From Poecilobothrus nobilitatus (lineage: Eukaryota > Arthropoda > Insecta > Diptera > Dolichopodidae), in the NCBI GenBank assembly GCA_947095535.1, contig OX352772.1:145867447-145931446 (forward strand): a DNA stretch of 64,000 nt, in the 5' to 3' direction. Made by a program: the position numbers and the translations under genes. Positions within the stretch are counted from its first letter, which is position 1, and the number at the start of each line of letters is the position of its first letter. Below are positions 41,417 through 52,621 of this stretch, piece after piece. The notes under the pieces are model-generated. The model saw nothing but the letters and a program-made list of their open reading frames with translations. It did no database searches and was not told the origin of the DNA.

Positions 41417-41928
41417 TTAATCTAACATTTTTTCCGTTAAAAGATACATATATACATTATAACAATTTTTAACAGCACATCTGAAATTGTTGTTTGATAA
41501 GTGTATAGGACAATTTGATTTAAAGTTATCAATCTTTTGTTATCAATATATTAAAGTTATCAATGACGGCAAGTTTCTGCTTAGATCTTCTATTTTAACA
41601 CTGTCAATGTACTTTTGAAGAAAAAGTTTTTTTTGTTCTCCTTTAACATAAATTTTTTCAGCTGACTCTAAATAGTGTTTTAATATACATTTTACATCTA
41701 AATATTCAACTAAACCGTTATTCCATTTAGGTCCATTTATTTTACTTTCGCAATACTGGTTATTATATTTCATATCCTGACTAAGTTCTTCTGCGGGGTA
41801 CGGTGCTTTGAAGTGATACACAGTTGGAATTAAACTTCCTTTTTCAAGTATGGCTAACTCTTTTAGGAAATATGCTTTTCATTTTCTTGTAAAAATTGTA
41901 GGTCAACTATGAGAACTTGTTTAACCAT
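41417..41928 (-). pseudogene. Conserved Polinton minus-strand protein, element D
   Basis: Start at the ATG at 41928 (VLIVDLQFLQENEK). A one-base loss shifts the frame after ~16 codons; the long middle part is open (KAPYPAEELS, IYVKGEQKKLF). A small local insertion/duplication of TTATCAATATATTAAAG near 41530 precedes the conserved C-terminus (CPIHLSNNNFRCAVKN) ending at 41417. Homologue of 19528-20028. Confidence 0.7.
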
Positions 41929-42004
41929 GTCGAAGGTTTATGGAAGAATGTTCCATAGACTAACTAAATTACATATATATTCACTTCGGAAAAGAAGCTT
42001 TTCC

Positions 42005-42016
42005 TATAAATATAGG
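42005..42016 (+). promoter_or_regulatory. TATA-box candidate for the element D ATPase
   Basis: TATAAATATAGG about 32-43 bases before the ATPase ATG, identical to the string before the unit 2 ATPase of element B. Confidence 0.55.
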
Positions 42017-42047
42017 TTAACAGAGTTAGTTTTTAACTAATACAACT

Positions 42048-42724
42048 ATGCTGTTTCATCCGTTTACTATGATGGTGGCTGGTCCATCATGCTGTGGTAA
42101 AACCACCTTTATTCATAATTTAATAAAATGTAAAAAAGAAAATATACAACCACATATTAATAGAATAATTTGATGTAATCTAAACAAAAATGCCGTTCCA
42201 AAATATGTCAAAGATATGGAATATAGTAACACTATTCCAGATTTTAATGATAATCAAAACCCTTTGTTAATTATTATCGATGATATGATGTTAAATTCTC
42301 ATGATAAGTATGTATGTGATTTATTTATTAGTGGATCACATCATAGAAATTTATCTATAATATTTGTAACACAAAATGTTTTTTGTACCAGGGTAAATTT
42401 TCAAGAGATATTTCACTCAACTGAAAATATTTAGTACTTTTCAAAAATCCAAGAGATAAGTCGCAGATATTACCTCTAGCTAGCCAAATATATCCCAATC
42501 AAATTAAAGCATTTGAAAAAGTATATAATGATGTGACGTCAGTCCCATATGGCTATATATTAATAGATATTACTCAAGACGTTAATGATATATTTCGATT
42601 AAGAAGTGATATATTTGGAAAAGGTTTGTGTTATTGTACGAGAGATCAATTAGAACAATTTGGGGAGGAATATGAAACGTTTGAAGACCAATCGACATAT
42701 ATTGCACCTATTAAAAACCTGTAA
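42048..42724 (+). pseudogene. Packaging ATPase, element D
   Basis: Walker A GPSCCGKT near residues 12-19; TGA in place of the Trp codon (RIIWC in B) near 42172; Walker B LLIIIDDMM; GSHHRNLSIIFVTQN. A frameshift near 42385 (CATCAAGG-type sequence changed to TACCAGGG) and another stop before KYLVLFKNP follow. The last part (PYGYILIDITQDVND) is open to 42724. A dead copy of the element B ATPase type. Confidence 0.85.
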
Positions 42725-42995
42725 ATCAAAATTCCAGAAAGTAATTATAAAACACTGTGACCCTGAAGTAATAAAAATATTTTGCGAAATCTCTTTAAAT
42801 ATTTTAAAAGGTAATTGTAATCTGAGTAAAAAAGCAACAACCCAATTACGAAAGTATAAAAAAGAATTAAGATCACTTATTTGCCGGAAAAAATCTATAA
42901 ATAGCAAAAGAAAAATTATTATTCAGCGTGGTGGATTTTTACCTACACTTCTTGGTGCAATACTATCAGGGATAATCGGAAATTTTATAAAATGA
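42672..42995 (+). CDS. Small basic protein with GGFLP tail, element D
   Basis: Intact from the ATG at 42672 (MKRLKTN) to 42995. LNILKGNC, Lys/Arg-rich middle, ending RGGFLPTLLGAILSGIIG. Overlaps the ATPase end and, by ATGA, the next gene, as in element B. One of the few intact D genes. Confidence 0.7.
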   Translation: MKRLKTNRHILHLLKTCKSKFQKVIIKHCDPEVIKIFCEISLNILKGNCNLSKKATTQLRKYKKELRSLICRKKSINSKRKIIIQRGGFLPTLLGAILSGIIGNFIK

Positions 42996-43687
42996 ATAAT
43001 TCAACATTTAATAAAATGATAATTTTAAAACCTAAGATTTATGAGAAAATGAAGCAAAATGTGGAAGTTGAACTTAATGAGTTGGATAAAAATATGAAAA
43101 AAATATTGTTAAATAAACATCTCACGGATACTCAAAAATGGTATTTATACAACTGTAACTTTAAAAGATACTAAATCTATTTAAAATAAGAAACAAAAAC
43201 GACAACTTCCTAGAAATAAAGAGGAGAAAATAAAAATTACGGAAACAAAAGGTACTCAAACTCGTGCAAAACCAATGTATATAGATGTGGAAACTCAATC
43301 GAATTTTCCTGAATATAAGAATGTTGGAATACAAGTTGTTCCTGAAGAAGAAGAAGAAGTATATGAAAAAGAAGCTGATGACGAGTATTTGATGATGAAA
43401 TTCAGGAAAATGTTTTAACAAAAGCATTGTCAGCTGCTTCAGTTGGAGAACATCTTAGAAAAAGAAAATCAATTAGAAATCAAAATGTAACAATTTTTGA
43501 AACTGATACAGGAGACATTATAACTGTTCCTTTAGATAGCCCAAGCCCACCAACGGAAAACGAAAAAACTTTAAATAGCAAAGAGTTGAATAATTCATCA
43601 AGACGTGTTTTAGGTAATACTCAAACAGAACTTAATTTTCCAATTCGTAAGAATAAATCCGCAAGCTCATGGACAACATACAAGTAA
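42992..43687 (+). pseudogene. Acidic/basic morphogenesis protein, element D
   Basis: The N-terminus (MIILKPKIYEKM, LDTQKWYLY region) is open to about 43160, then shifts. The acidic middle (PEEEEEVYEKE) is in another frame to 43417; the C-terminal part from SAASVGEHLRKRKS to SSWTTYK is open to 43687. Homologue of 24325-24999. Confidence 0.7.
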
Positions 43688-44552
43688 ATAATGAATTTTA
43701 CGTCACTTTACTCAGTGATTCATCTATGAACTATTATTCACAAAATTCATTATCATCTTTTACAAATAAAATGAATAAATACATGTGTGATTCAAGGTGG
43801 AAAGTTGGTATTTCAGAAATATATGTTAATGATTTCGTTCCAAATATGTATGGTGAAGAGTGGCAAAAAAGTACTCAAATATTTATTAAAGGTATGCAGA
43901 AAGATATGATAGGAGTTGGAACATCATATATGCCATACATAGAAAAACAAATGATATGCGATTGCAAAGTTTTTCTACTACCAACACTAATTCAAAATAT
44001 ACGCCCCTTAATAAGTTTACAAGAAAAGAAGTTGAACGACAGTTGATTTGGGGAATTTTTAATTTTATAAACGATGAAGTTCATTATACACAACCAACAA
44101 AAGCTGAGGAGATGCCTAAAAATTTAAGTTACAGCACAATATGTGTTACTAAGCCTAAAATAGATATAAAAATAAGAGCAAATTACGCCTCGAAGGACTT
44201 TTGACAACATGTTTCAATCAAGTATCTTTTAAAGTTACAGATTTAAAAAAATATAAATAACGTAGATAGTGTACAATTGATTCCCATTAGTAAACTAGAT
44301 ATGTTTTTTATATACACAGACATAATTGAACCGCAAAAAATAGGTGATAAAGATATAAGGTGTTTAAGATCTGTTAACATACAAAATTCTTTCACTGATA
44401 CTGTAAAAGAATTCAGTAATATTCAATATTGCAATGTGGAGAAATCATTTAATAACATTTCATTACTTTTATGTGATAAATATGAATACAAAATAAACTT
44501 TTCCAATAGTTCAATTCCAACAAAAATTGTATTACATTTTAAAAAAGTATAA
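43669..44552 (+). pseudogene. Penton-like minor capsid protein, element D
   Basis: Starts DNIQVNNEFYVTLLSDSSMNYY; frameshifts near 44030 and 44200 and a short deletion before 44277. The final block (DIRCLRSVN, YCNVEKSFNNISLLL, PTKIVLHFKK) ends at 44552. It lacks the ATACTGATATT expansion of the B copy, showing that the B expansion is an insertion. Confidence 0.8.
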
Positions 44553-44598
44553 ATAAAAGCGATTTTACAAAACTATATACTATTTTATTTCATTCATT

Positions 44599-45036
44599 AT
44601 GGAGAGAGTATACTATAAGTATTATTTTATTCAATGTGGTAGATGACTTGATGATATCGGCCCTTTATTACATTCAACCATATCTTTTCAAAGAGGTCGT
44701 GGATTGGGAAGCTTTTTTGGGGGACTTTTTAGATATTTGAAACCATTATTTACTTCAGGGGCTGATATTTTGAAAAAAGAGGTTATTAACTCTGGTATCA
44801 ATGCTTTATCTGATATTGCATCTGGTGCAAATGTAAAAGAAATTATGCAAGATCGTAGTAAAGAGATTGTTAAAAATGTACGACGTGGTGCCGTACGAAA
44901 ACTGAATGAAATGTATGGTTCTGGTAAAGGAAAACGAAAAGCTATAAAAAGACTATTCATTAAAAATTTAAACTATTTTACGTCAAAACGACGCAAAGAT
45001 AATAACAAAAAGAAACAAAATGATATTTTTAATTAA
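44599..45036 (+). pseudogene. Glycine/arginine-rich minor virion protein, element D
   Basis: 146-codon frame, one TGA at 44644-44646 (after IQCGR). Otherwise complete: FQRGRGLGSFFGGLFRYLKP, INALSDIASG, KNVRRGAVRKLNEMYGSG, Lys-rich tail. Homologue of 25989-26425 and free of that copy's frameshift. Confidence 0.65.
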
Positions 45037-45038
45037 TT

Positions 45039-46334
45039 ATGATTGAGTGTATGAAATCTGAGTTGGATATTTTTAAAACTCAACTCATTCAGCATTTTAC
45101 GATCTGAAGAAGTTTCCTACAATCCTATTGCTTCTTTAGACAACCCTTCAACTATTGAATTAGTTTCACTGGGTAATGGCGATACATATAGAGATTTGTC
45201 TTCTACATATTTGAGATTAAAAGTACAGATTTTAAAGAAAGATGGAACACATTGGAATAATGATAAAAATGCTGAAGGAAGAATAATAATACAACCAACT
45301 GTAGTTAATAACATTTTACATTCTTTAATAAAACAATGTAATGTTCAATTAAATGGTAAAAATATAACACCGTCTGATGGAAATTATCACTATAGAGCTT
45401 ATATTGAATCTTAATAAATGATGGTACAGATGCTGCTGCAACTTATTTAGAATGTGCAGGATGGATTTTAGATAAAGCAAATATAGCTAAATCTGATAAT
45501 AATGGTTCAAAAGAGCGCCAAAAATTGTATCATAATAGCAATGTAGTGGAACTTATGGGTAAACTACACGTAGATATGTTTAATCAACCTACTCTACTTA
45601 TAAATAATGTTGACATTCGTATAGTTTTAACACTTGAAAAACCAGATTTTTATCTATTTGCAGACGATTCTGATGAATCACAATTAAAAATTATAAAAGC
45701 CGCGCTATTTATGAGACGTGTTACCGTTAATCCAAGCGTACTGTTAGCACACAATGCTGTTCTTGGGAAATCCAATGCTAAATATAATTATAAATGCGTT
45801 GAAGTAAAAAGTTTTACAATTCCAATGAACAGCTCGTCAATATCGCTTGATAATGGTTTTATTGGACAGTTGCCAAACACAATAATTTTTTGTCTGACAG
45901 AAAATGTGGGTTACTCTGGAAAAAGATCAAAAAACCCATACAATTTTAAACATTTTGATATTTCATAATTTGTGTTAAACGTAAATGGTGTTCAAATACC
46001 TAATTCAGCAATTGAAACCAGTTTTTCAGATGAAAATAATTTCTGTACAAGAGCATACAGTACACTTTTTTCAGGAACTGGAATTTACCACAATGATAAA
46101 GATCATCAGATAACAAAGTCTATGTTTAGTAATGGGTTTTTTATACTAGCTTTTGATTTAACTCCAGATGCATCTGCAACTGAAGTATGTCAAGGTTTAC
46201 TAAACCAGGGTATGGATAGAATTGAGGCAAGGCTATCAAAACCACTTACATCTACACTCACTGCTATTGTTTATGGAGAATTTTATGCAAGCATACAAAT
46301 TGATAAAAATCGAAATATATTTACAAATCTATAA
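45039..46334 (+). pseudogene. Hexon-like double-jelly-roll major capsid protein, element D
   Basis: The start KSELDIFKTQ is intact. A deletion near 45090 shifts the frame, another near 45412 (after YRAYIES) shifts it again, and CAA to TAA lies at 45966-45968. The remaining blocks (LHVDMFNQPTLLIN, SNGFFILAFDLTPDAS, MDRIEARLSKPL) align throughout with element B. The final frame ends at 46334. Confidence 0.85.
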
Positions 46335-46371
46335 ATAGAATACGGAAACATGTATTTGAATATTCGACAAG

Positions 46372-46711
46372 ATGTCATCGTCCTGTGCACTTGTTGATGT
46401 GAAGTTTTGTTTTGATGATAAAAATACTTTATTTGTAAAAGAAATTTGTTTAGTTGGAATTAAAGAACCTTGTAAAAAATTTGTAAAAGAGTTTACTTAC
46501 AAATTCCCAACCAAAGAAATTATAAATGAAAATTTTGAAAATTACTCTTTCGGAACTGTACATAATGATAAAATTAATAAAGAATTAAGACATGTACTAG
46601 AAAAATTTGATGTTATGACAAATGGAAAAATAAAAAAGGAGTTTTTAATGAACTACATTAATGAAATAAGTAGAGTGTATGATTTGAGTCAAAATTCCAA
46701 AAATAATAGAA
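46372..46711 (+). pseudogene. VD...KE(I)CL family protein, element D
   Basis: CALVDVKFCFDDKNTLFVKEICLVG at the start, then EFTYKFPTKEII, RHVLEKFDV and NYINEISRVYDL, matching 27749-28084. The end of this gene and the start of the protease are removed by a ~100-base deletion, so the frame runs into the protease region and stops at 46740. Confidence 0.65.
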
Positions 46712-47104
46712 AAACCAACTTTTTTAATTGTAAACACTGACAAGATAAAAGATCCGGAAACACATGGGTTTGCCCTTTATATTCCAAAGCATGGTTGCAC
46801 AGAATATTTTGATTCGTATGGTTGAGTTCCAGATAAACCGAAAATTTTGGAATATTTTAAAAATCAGTGCATAGTTTTTAATAATAAGCAGATACAGGGT
46901 ATTCTTTCAGATGTATGTCGGCAATACTGTTGCGTTTTTGGCTGGTATAGATGTTTTGGTTTAAGTATGAAAACTTTTTTGAATGAATTTCACAAAGATA
47001 ATCATATAGAAAACGGTAATCTGATTATTAATATGTTCTATAATTTATTTGGAAATTCAAATTTTTTACAATCTTGTGCAATAATATTAAAAAGCTTTAG
47101 TTAA
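46712..47104 (+). pseudogene. Adenain-type cysteine protease, element D (N-terminally deleted)
   Basis: One frame from about 46712 to 47104 with a TGA in the DSYG.VPDKP segment. The catalytic His is in PETHGF (Trp after His lost), the acidic residue in EYFDSYG, and Cys in DVCRQYCC (Gly changed to Arg). The N-terminal ~35 residues present in element B are gone. Confidence 0.75.
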
Positions 47105-47113
47105 AACGTAGTA

Positions 47114-47271
47114 ATGGAAGATCAAGGTTCGAACACAAATTTGATGTTGAGCTATGCATATTTTCTCAACAGAAATCAGTTCAATGTAATTATTCTAGAT
47201 TGTTTTTTGAAATACCTGTACTACTAGAAAATAAAATTTGTAATATTTTAGTCAAGAACAACAATAAATGA
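47114..47271 (+). pseudogene. Remnant of the unknown conserved protein (internal deletion)
   Basis: LSYAYFLNRNQF at the start joins directly to the Cys/Phe-rich tail seen at the end of 28638-29159. About 120 codons are missing from the middle. Confidence 0.6.
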
Positions 47272-47363
47272 AAAATTTGTAAAATTTATTTAATTTGTTT
47301 TTATTATGAAATACTTATAGATACATATACATTTATATAAATATTCTTATATGTTATTTTAGG

Positions 47364-47581
47364 CTATAAATTATTTCTAAAAAATTCTGCAGAATAGTCA
47401 GGATCTCCTTCTTGGTTATTTATTTCCCAAATTTGTTGCTCATCTCTGTATTCATCTAAGACTTGAAACGGTGGTATGAATTCTTCAGTTTCAATTAATT
47501 CCTCCTCATCTACAGTAGATGTAATTTCATCAACTTGGACCTCATTTTGTGTACTGACTATTCAGTTGAATCAGTTGCCAT
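47364..47581 (-). pseudogene. Acidic accessory protein, element D
   Basis: Starts at the ATG at 47581 (MATDSTE), then a stop and frameshift. The other frame has VDEITSTVDEEELIETEEF and ends NNQEGDPDYSAEFF, like 4015-4359 of element A. Stop at 47364. Confidence 0.5.
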
Positions 47582-47684
47582 TTTTGTAACCTATCTTACA
47601 AAAATTGAGTTAAAAATGATTTGCCAGTAAAATTGAACCGCAAAATATACTGTAGAACACAGTCAAAATTTAAAGTTTTCAGAG

Positions 47685-47694
47685 TATATAAATA
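47685..47694 (+). promoter_or_regulatory. TATA-box candidate for the element D integrase
   Basis: TATATAAATA 50 bases before the integrase ATG at 47744; AACCGCAA (reverse of TTGCGGTT) lies further upstream at 47636-47643. Confidence 0.4.
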
Positions 47695-47743
47695 AAGAAA
47701 TGTAAAATTGGATTTTTAAAACTAGTTAGATGGTGTAAAAAAC

Positions 47744-48663
47744 ATGTCAAGATCTCAAATAGTAAAAGAAATACATAGACCAGCTAGAAAAAGGTATCTT
47801 AGAAGGAAAGTCAAGCAGAAAGGAGTAAATGATACCTGGCAAATTGATCTAGTGGAAATGATTCCTTATGGAAAATTCAACAAAGGTTTTAAATATATGT
47901 TAACCGTTATAGATATATTTTCTAAATATGCTTATGCTGAACCAATTAAAACTAAAACTGGTAGTAATGTTTTAAATGCGTTAAAGAAAATTATAAAACG
48001 AGCTGAAAACCTACCTAAAAACATTCATTCAGATCAAGGTAAAGAATTTTTCAATTCGATATTTCAAAATTTTGTTGTAAAGAAGGGTATTAATCACTCT
48101 CATACTTACTCTGAAATGAAAGCATCTATTGTAGAACGCTTTAATCGAACTTTAAAAAAATTAATGTGGAAAATATTTAGTTTACAAGGAAACTACAAAT
48201 GGATTAATATCTTGCAATCTTTATTAAACACTTATAATTCCACTAAACATAGAACAACTAAATTACCTCCTGAAAAAATTTCTAAGAAAAACGAAAAATT
48301 TATTTAAAAAATGTTTACATGCAACCTAAAATTTCTGTAAAAGCTAGGTATAAAGTTGGAGACTATGTTAGAATAACTAAATACAAAAAAACTTTTGAAA
48401 AAGGTTATCAACCGAATTGGTCTACTGAAATTTTTAAAATTATCAAAGTAAACAGTACCTCTCCGATCACATATCAGCTGGTTTATTATAAAAATGATTC
48501 AATATTTGGTGGATTTTTTGAGGAGGAACTCACATCTGTTTAACACCCAAACGTATATCTTGTCGAGAGAATTTTAAAGAAAAAAGGCAATAAAGTTTTT
48601 GTTAAATGGCTTGGGTTTGACGAAAAACATAACACGTGGATAAATTCAACAAATATTGTTTAA
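47744..48663 (+). pseudogene. Polinton integrase with chromodomain, element D
   Basis: The first 187 codons are intact, with all three catalytic positions: Asp in WQIDLVEM, Asp in HSDQGKEFF, Glu in KASIVERF. A frameshift near 48300 separates the linker (YKVGDYVRITKY), then TAA at 48541-48543 separates the chromodomain (VFVKWLGF, HNTWINS), which ends at 48663. Best-preserved catalytic core of the three integrases. Confidence 0.85.
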
Positions 48664-48872
48664 TATCTGTAAAATAAAACTTTAATAAGGATCTGAAAAA
48701 CTTGCTAACATCTGAAAAATAAAATAAAATTAAGAACAGTACAAAACTTATTTGAAATGAAATTTTTTATTGAACAAATTCTTTATATAAAATTCTTAAT
48801 ATAAAAACATAATTCTTAATATATAATAATTCTTATTCTATAAATGCTATAACATAAAAGCTTAAACTATAA

Positions 48873-49428
48873 TTATTGTTTTGTGGCGAATTGAAAATCA
48901 CCACATTCTTCTTTTAAAATTAACTTATTTTCCTCGTTTACGAGGAAATAAGTATTTTTTTCGATTTCCTCTGGGAAATCGTTATCTTCAAATACGGCAA
49001 CTTTTTGTTGCGGTATAAATATAATATTATTTAGGGTCTCGAAGACCCATTTTTCACCGTAAACGGTGTTAACTTTTTTTATTTAATGTATTTTATAGAG
49101 CCTAATTGGCTCAATATCTTTAACCTTTAAAAACTTTTTTAAAGGTTTTTTCTTTGTATTAAATAATTCCATCAGTTTTTTTTTTTTTGGTGGAATTTGG
49201 TGTTGTTTCATGATAGGGAAAAAGATGCGCCAGCAAATGTGCAATTTGCTCTGGTGGCTGATAAAATGAGTGTTGTTGTTGTTGTTGCTCTTGTTGATGA
49301 TGATGTTGCTGTTGTTGTTGTTGCTCATGATAAAGTGGCATTTTCGCCATCTTTTTCTTTTTTGTTGGAATTTGCACCTGTATTGTTACATCATCCAGCA
49401 CGTAAACTTTATCAAATTCCTGTGCCAT
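48873..49428 (-). pseudogene. Gln/His-rich conserved Polinton protein, element D
   Basis: The N-terminal frame (MAQEFDKVYVLDD, Lys-rich KKKKMAK, Gln/His tract) runs from 49428 to a 13-base T run (about 49176-49188), where the frame shifts. The conserved C-terminal domain (FLKVKDIEP, KWVFETLNNIIFIP) then runs with one TAA to the stop at 48873. Homologue of 34791-35303. The coding region is unusually full of short inverted repeats. Confidence 0.7.
48923..49254. repeat. String of nine short hairpins
   Basis: Inverted repeats with small loops at 48923-48953 (13 bp, one bulge), 48962-48981 (8 bp), 48993-49015 (9 bp, one mismatch), 49034-49048 (6 bp), 49055-49068 (5-6 bp), 49098-49112 (5 bp), 49122-49147 (about 11 bp), 49165-49197 (9 bp with one mismatch, T-rich loop) and 49230-49254 (7 plus 4 bp). 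They sit one after another within the Gln-rich gene. Confidence 0.75.
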
Positions 49429-49620
49429 CCTGCTTGCTTCAAATTAAACTGATATTTTTATAAAATCTCGATGTATTTATATACAAATTTCGAGTAATAT
49501 TATAACAAAAATAAAATCTTTAGAACTAGTGACAAATATTTTCAAATATTTCTTGTAAAATATTTTCTCTTGCAAATATTTTGTAAGTGGAAAGGGTAAA
49601 ATCTATCAAAAATGTCAGTT

Positions 49621-49642
49621 GATTACAATGTTGCTAATATTT
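49621..49642 (+). promoter_or_regulatory. Iterated TACAATGTTG motif, first copy (element D)
   Basis: GATTACAATGTTGCTAATA lies between the Gln-rich gene and PolB. Further copies at 51259-51290 and 51391-51430 and a partial one at 51351-51364 lie beyond the inserted repeat. They match the motif in the same intergenic region of element B. Confidence 0.5.
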
Positions 49643-49651
49643 TTTATGTAG

Positions 49652-51231
49652 AACGAGGAAGAATACAGTTGCCTTTGTCAACTCTTAGATACCCGTACGA
49701 ACCGTTAGTATGTTCACAGCCTGTCACTCTGCTTACAATTATAATTATTATTAATATTTTAGTATTTTAAAATAATTTGAGTGAATTTTATAATTTCTAG
49801 AACTATGGGTTGTACATATATTCAAACTATATGTTTATATGTACATTCTTCAAAAGCAGATTCTAACCTTCCACATAACGATTATCAATCCAAAACTTTT
49901 TCAAATATTCTATAGTACCATTTAATACTAAGCGGTAAATGTATATTAAATTTACTTAGTACAAAATTGTAAATATAATTTTAAATATTATATTATATTA
50001 TATTTAAATATTCCATTAACAGAATAATTTCTTATAAGTACAATAAAATACATATATGTATGTAAATACGGTGCTATATAATATACATCTATACTCTTAT
50101 CATTCATTCACTAGTGACATATACGATATGTAAATAAACATGATATTATATAAGTATGTATGTATAACAATGTCATATAAATAAAAATTCTTCAAGTAAC
50201 CGTTATGTTGTTTATTTATTTACATATTTCTGTACTACGCATTATATCCTCAACCATTTCAAATTATCGAGTAAAACAATATGCAAAAAAATCGTTAAAG
50301 AAATTTGTTATAAAATTTGAAAAACTCAAGTAACACTTTCGTCAATTATAAAGTAACCCTATATTATTAAAAAAAGTTGTAAACAGAAATAAAAGTATAA
50401 TGTTGAAGCTTTAATTTTTGTGTATTACTTCAAAAAAATTTTAACAGGTGTTCAAGTTACAGGTGTTTAAAAATAGGAAATTTTCAGTTTTTGACCCCTC
50501 ACAGCTCCTAAACGGGGGGTGATACAAAAAAAATTTCTGAAATGACTTATACTTATTTTAAAAGATCTAACTTCTGTCAAAATTTCAAGTTTCCAACTTA
50601 AAGCGTTTAGAAGATAGAAGGGTTAAAGTATTTTGCAAAATTTGAGTTTCGCATAACGGTAAATTAAGACACCGTATGCCTCAAATATATATTTATTGTA
50701 TATATACTTTCAAAGCTAATAAAAGTACTAATCGTTTGGCGTTTTCAAAATGAAGATTTACTTTATACAACTTGTGCTATAACAATTTAAATATAGAGCT
50801 TTTTTGAACCTTTGGGGAGCTGTAGCTCCGTAACGGGTTGGGCTACAAAGAAAAGTTAATAAAAATAAAATTAATATTTTTGTGAGATCTATCAGCGGTT
50901 AAAATTTCATAGCTCTATTTCAAAAAAAATGTGGGGATCTAAAAGTTAGGTGTTTGAGAGCTACCCTATGTTTTGGTCCAAACTCAACCAAAAAAAATAG
51001 GGAACCTACAAATTACTCCTAGAATATTTTGTGTAAATTTCAAGATTCTAGCTTTCTTAGTTTTTGAGTTAGCGTGCTGACGGACGGACGGACGGACGGA
51101 CATGGCTCAAAAGTCTTAGAATTTTTTTCTGATCCGATCCATACCTTTGAAGGTATATCTAGCTCGCTTATTTCGATGTGTTACAAACGCAGGAGTAATT
51201 TTATTATACCCGATCCTATCGAACGGGTATA
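49652..51231 (-). mobile_element. Helentron-associated-type dispersed repeat, copy 4
   Basis: On the minus strand it starts TATACCCGTTCG and ends with CGTACGGGTAT, a hairpin (AGTTG/CAACT) and the AACGAGG tail reading shared with 2834-3861. A GTCCGTCCGTCCG run is at about 51070-51102. The interior is diverged from copy 1. It separates the first iterated motif from the rest. Confidence 0.6.
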
Positions 51232-51258
51232 AAAAGGGTAATTTATTAATTGCCGTTT

Positions 51259-51430
51259 GATTACAATGTTGTAATACTGTTTTCTATTTAAAATACGTAT
51301 ACGATGAGAATCTAATTATTAATGAAATATAATTTATTATACTGTCATTTGATTACAATTTATATCTTTAAGATAAATTTTAAATTAAATTGTAGTTTGA
51401 AAATTACAATGTTGCATAAAATTTTCTATT
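51259..51430 (+). promoter_or_regulatory. Iterated motif cluster before PolB (element D)
   Basis: TTTGATTACAATGTTGTAATA (51257-51277), TTTGATTACAATTT (51348-51361) and AATTACAATGTTGCATAA (51402-51419), two of them followed by TTTTCTATTT. Same orientation toward PolB as in element B. Confidence 0.5.
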
Positions 51431-51938
51431 TACATCTTAAGATAGGATTAAGATGGGATTCTAGTTAAAACAACTAAAATTTATTAAAGTGTCATTTTAA
51501 TTTAAGAGAATGAATCTGTATTGAAAATTTAATATTATTCTGTTATTCAAGCATTTAACATCTGAAATTCGTATAAAGAAAATGTCGAAAAAAATTATTT
51601 TACAAAGGTTTCTTACCGAAACTATAACGCCTTACATAATAGAAAGCGAGAATTTGACATTTGTTAAAAGGTTTAATATGAACGGTCATAAAATAAAATT
51701 TGTAATTAAATCCGTACCTGAAAGTAGAGAACCAATTAGCTGGATTAAGGATACTATACATCAAATAATCAGTATTTCTGTACAAGATGTGGATTCCACT
51801 AATAAGATTGGGTTAACATTTTGTGAGAGAGCTTTGAACATCAAGGTCCTGCGTACCCCAGCTTTAGATCCGCTCATGAACTTAAATTTAGCTACGTTTG
51901 GGATGTAATTTCTAATGTTTTTCAAAGTAATTCTGAAG

Positions 51939-52003
51939 GTAGTTATTTATAATGCATTTTTTGTTTCATTTAATAATAAACTATTTTTATTTTATGTCTA
52001 TAG
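51939..52003 (+). other. Spliceosomal intron in PolB of element D
   Basis: TCTGAAG|GTAGTT ... TGTCTATAG|GCTTAAG, 65 bases, T-rich before the acceptor. Removal joins Ser-Glu-Gly-Leu-Ser in frame. The position is the same as in element B. Confidence 0.8.
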
Positions 52004-52621
52004 GCTTAAGTATAGGCACTTTTAGTTTAACAGTTATCCGTGTTAGATTACCCTCTGGTAGAGGGAGAAATAATAAATATTCAAATTATAAAGAGTAATG
52101 TTTAAAAAGGAAAGGAATAATAACAATAAAAAACAGCGATAATTTATGTCTACCTCGTGAACTTGTTGTTTCAATAGCTAAAATTGAAAAATTTATTGAA
52201 TATGAAAAAATTCGAAAAAATTTAGGAAAACTTTAAACTTTAATAGCTTTAAAATTATTAAAAACATCAAAAATAACAATTCCATCTGAAGGTTGCGGAA
52301 TTCGTGAATTGAATCAATTTCAAAAATTTTTACATAAACACAAAATTGTTGTATATAAATATGGAACAAGGGGTGCAGAAGTAATATTTGAAGGATTTAA
52401 GAATGGAAAAAAAAATAACTTGCTATACCATAATAATCATTAAAATGTAATAACTTCGCTCACAGCTGTTTTTTGCACAGCATTTTATTGTGAAGTCCAA
52501 CTGAACGCGCCAAAAGAGAGTTTATTAGTTTACAAAAATTGTTGATCTTAACTTACATATATAAATATTATAAAAATAAAAATTTTTCAATATCTGAAGA
52601 AGAAATCAATAATTTTCTATT

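Noticed and set aside
49197..49463. Valine/leucine-rich plus-strand ORFs
   Set aside because: Antisense of the Gln/His tract of the element D gene.
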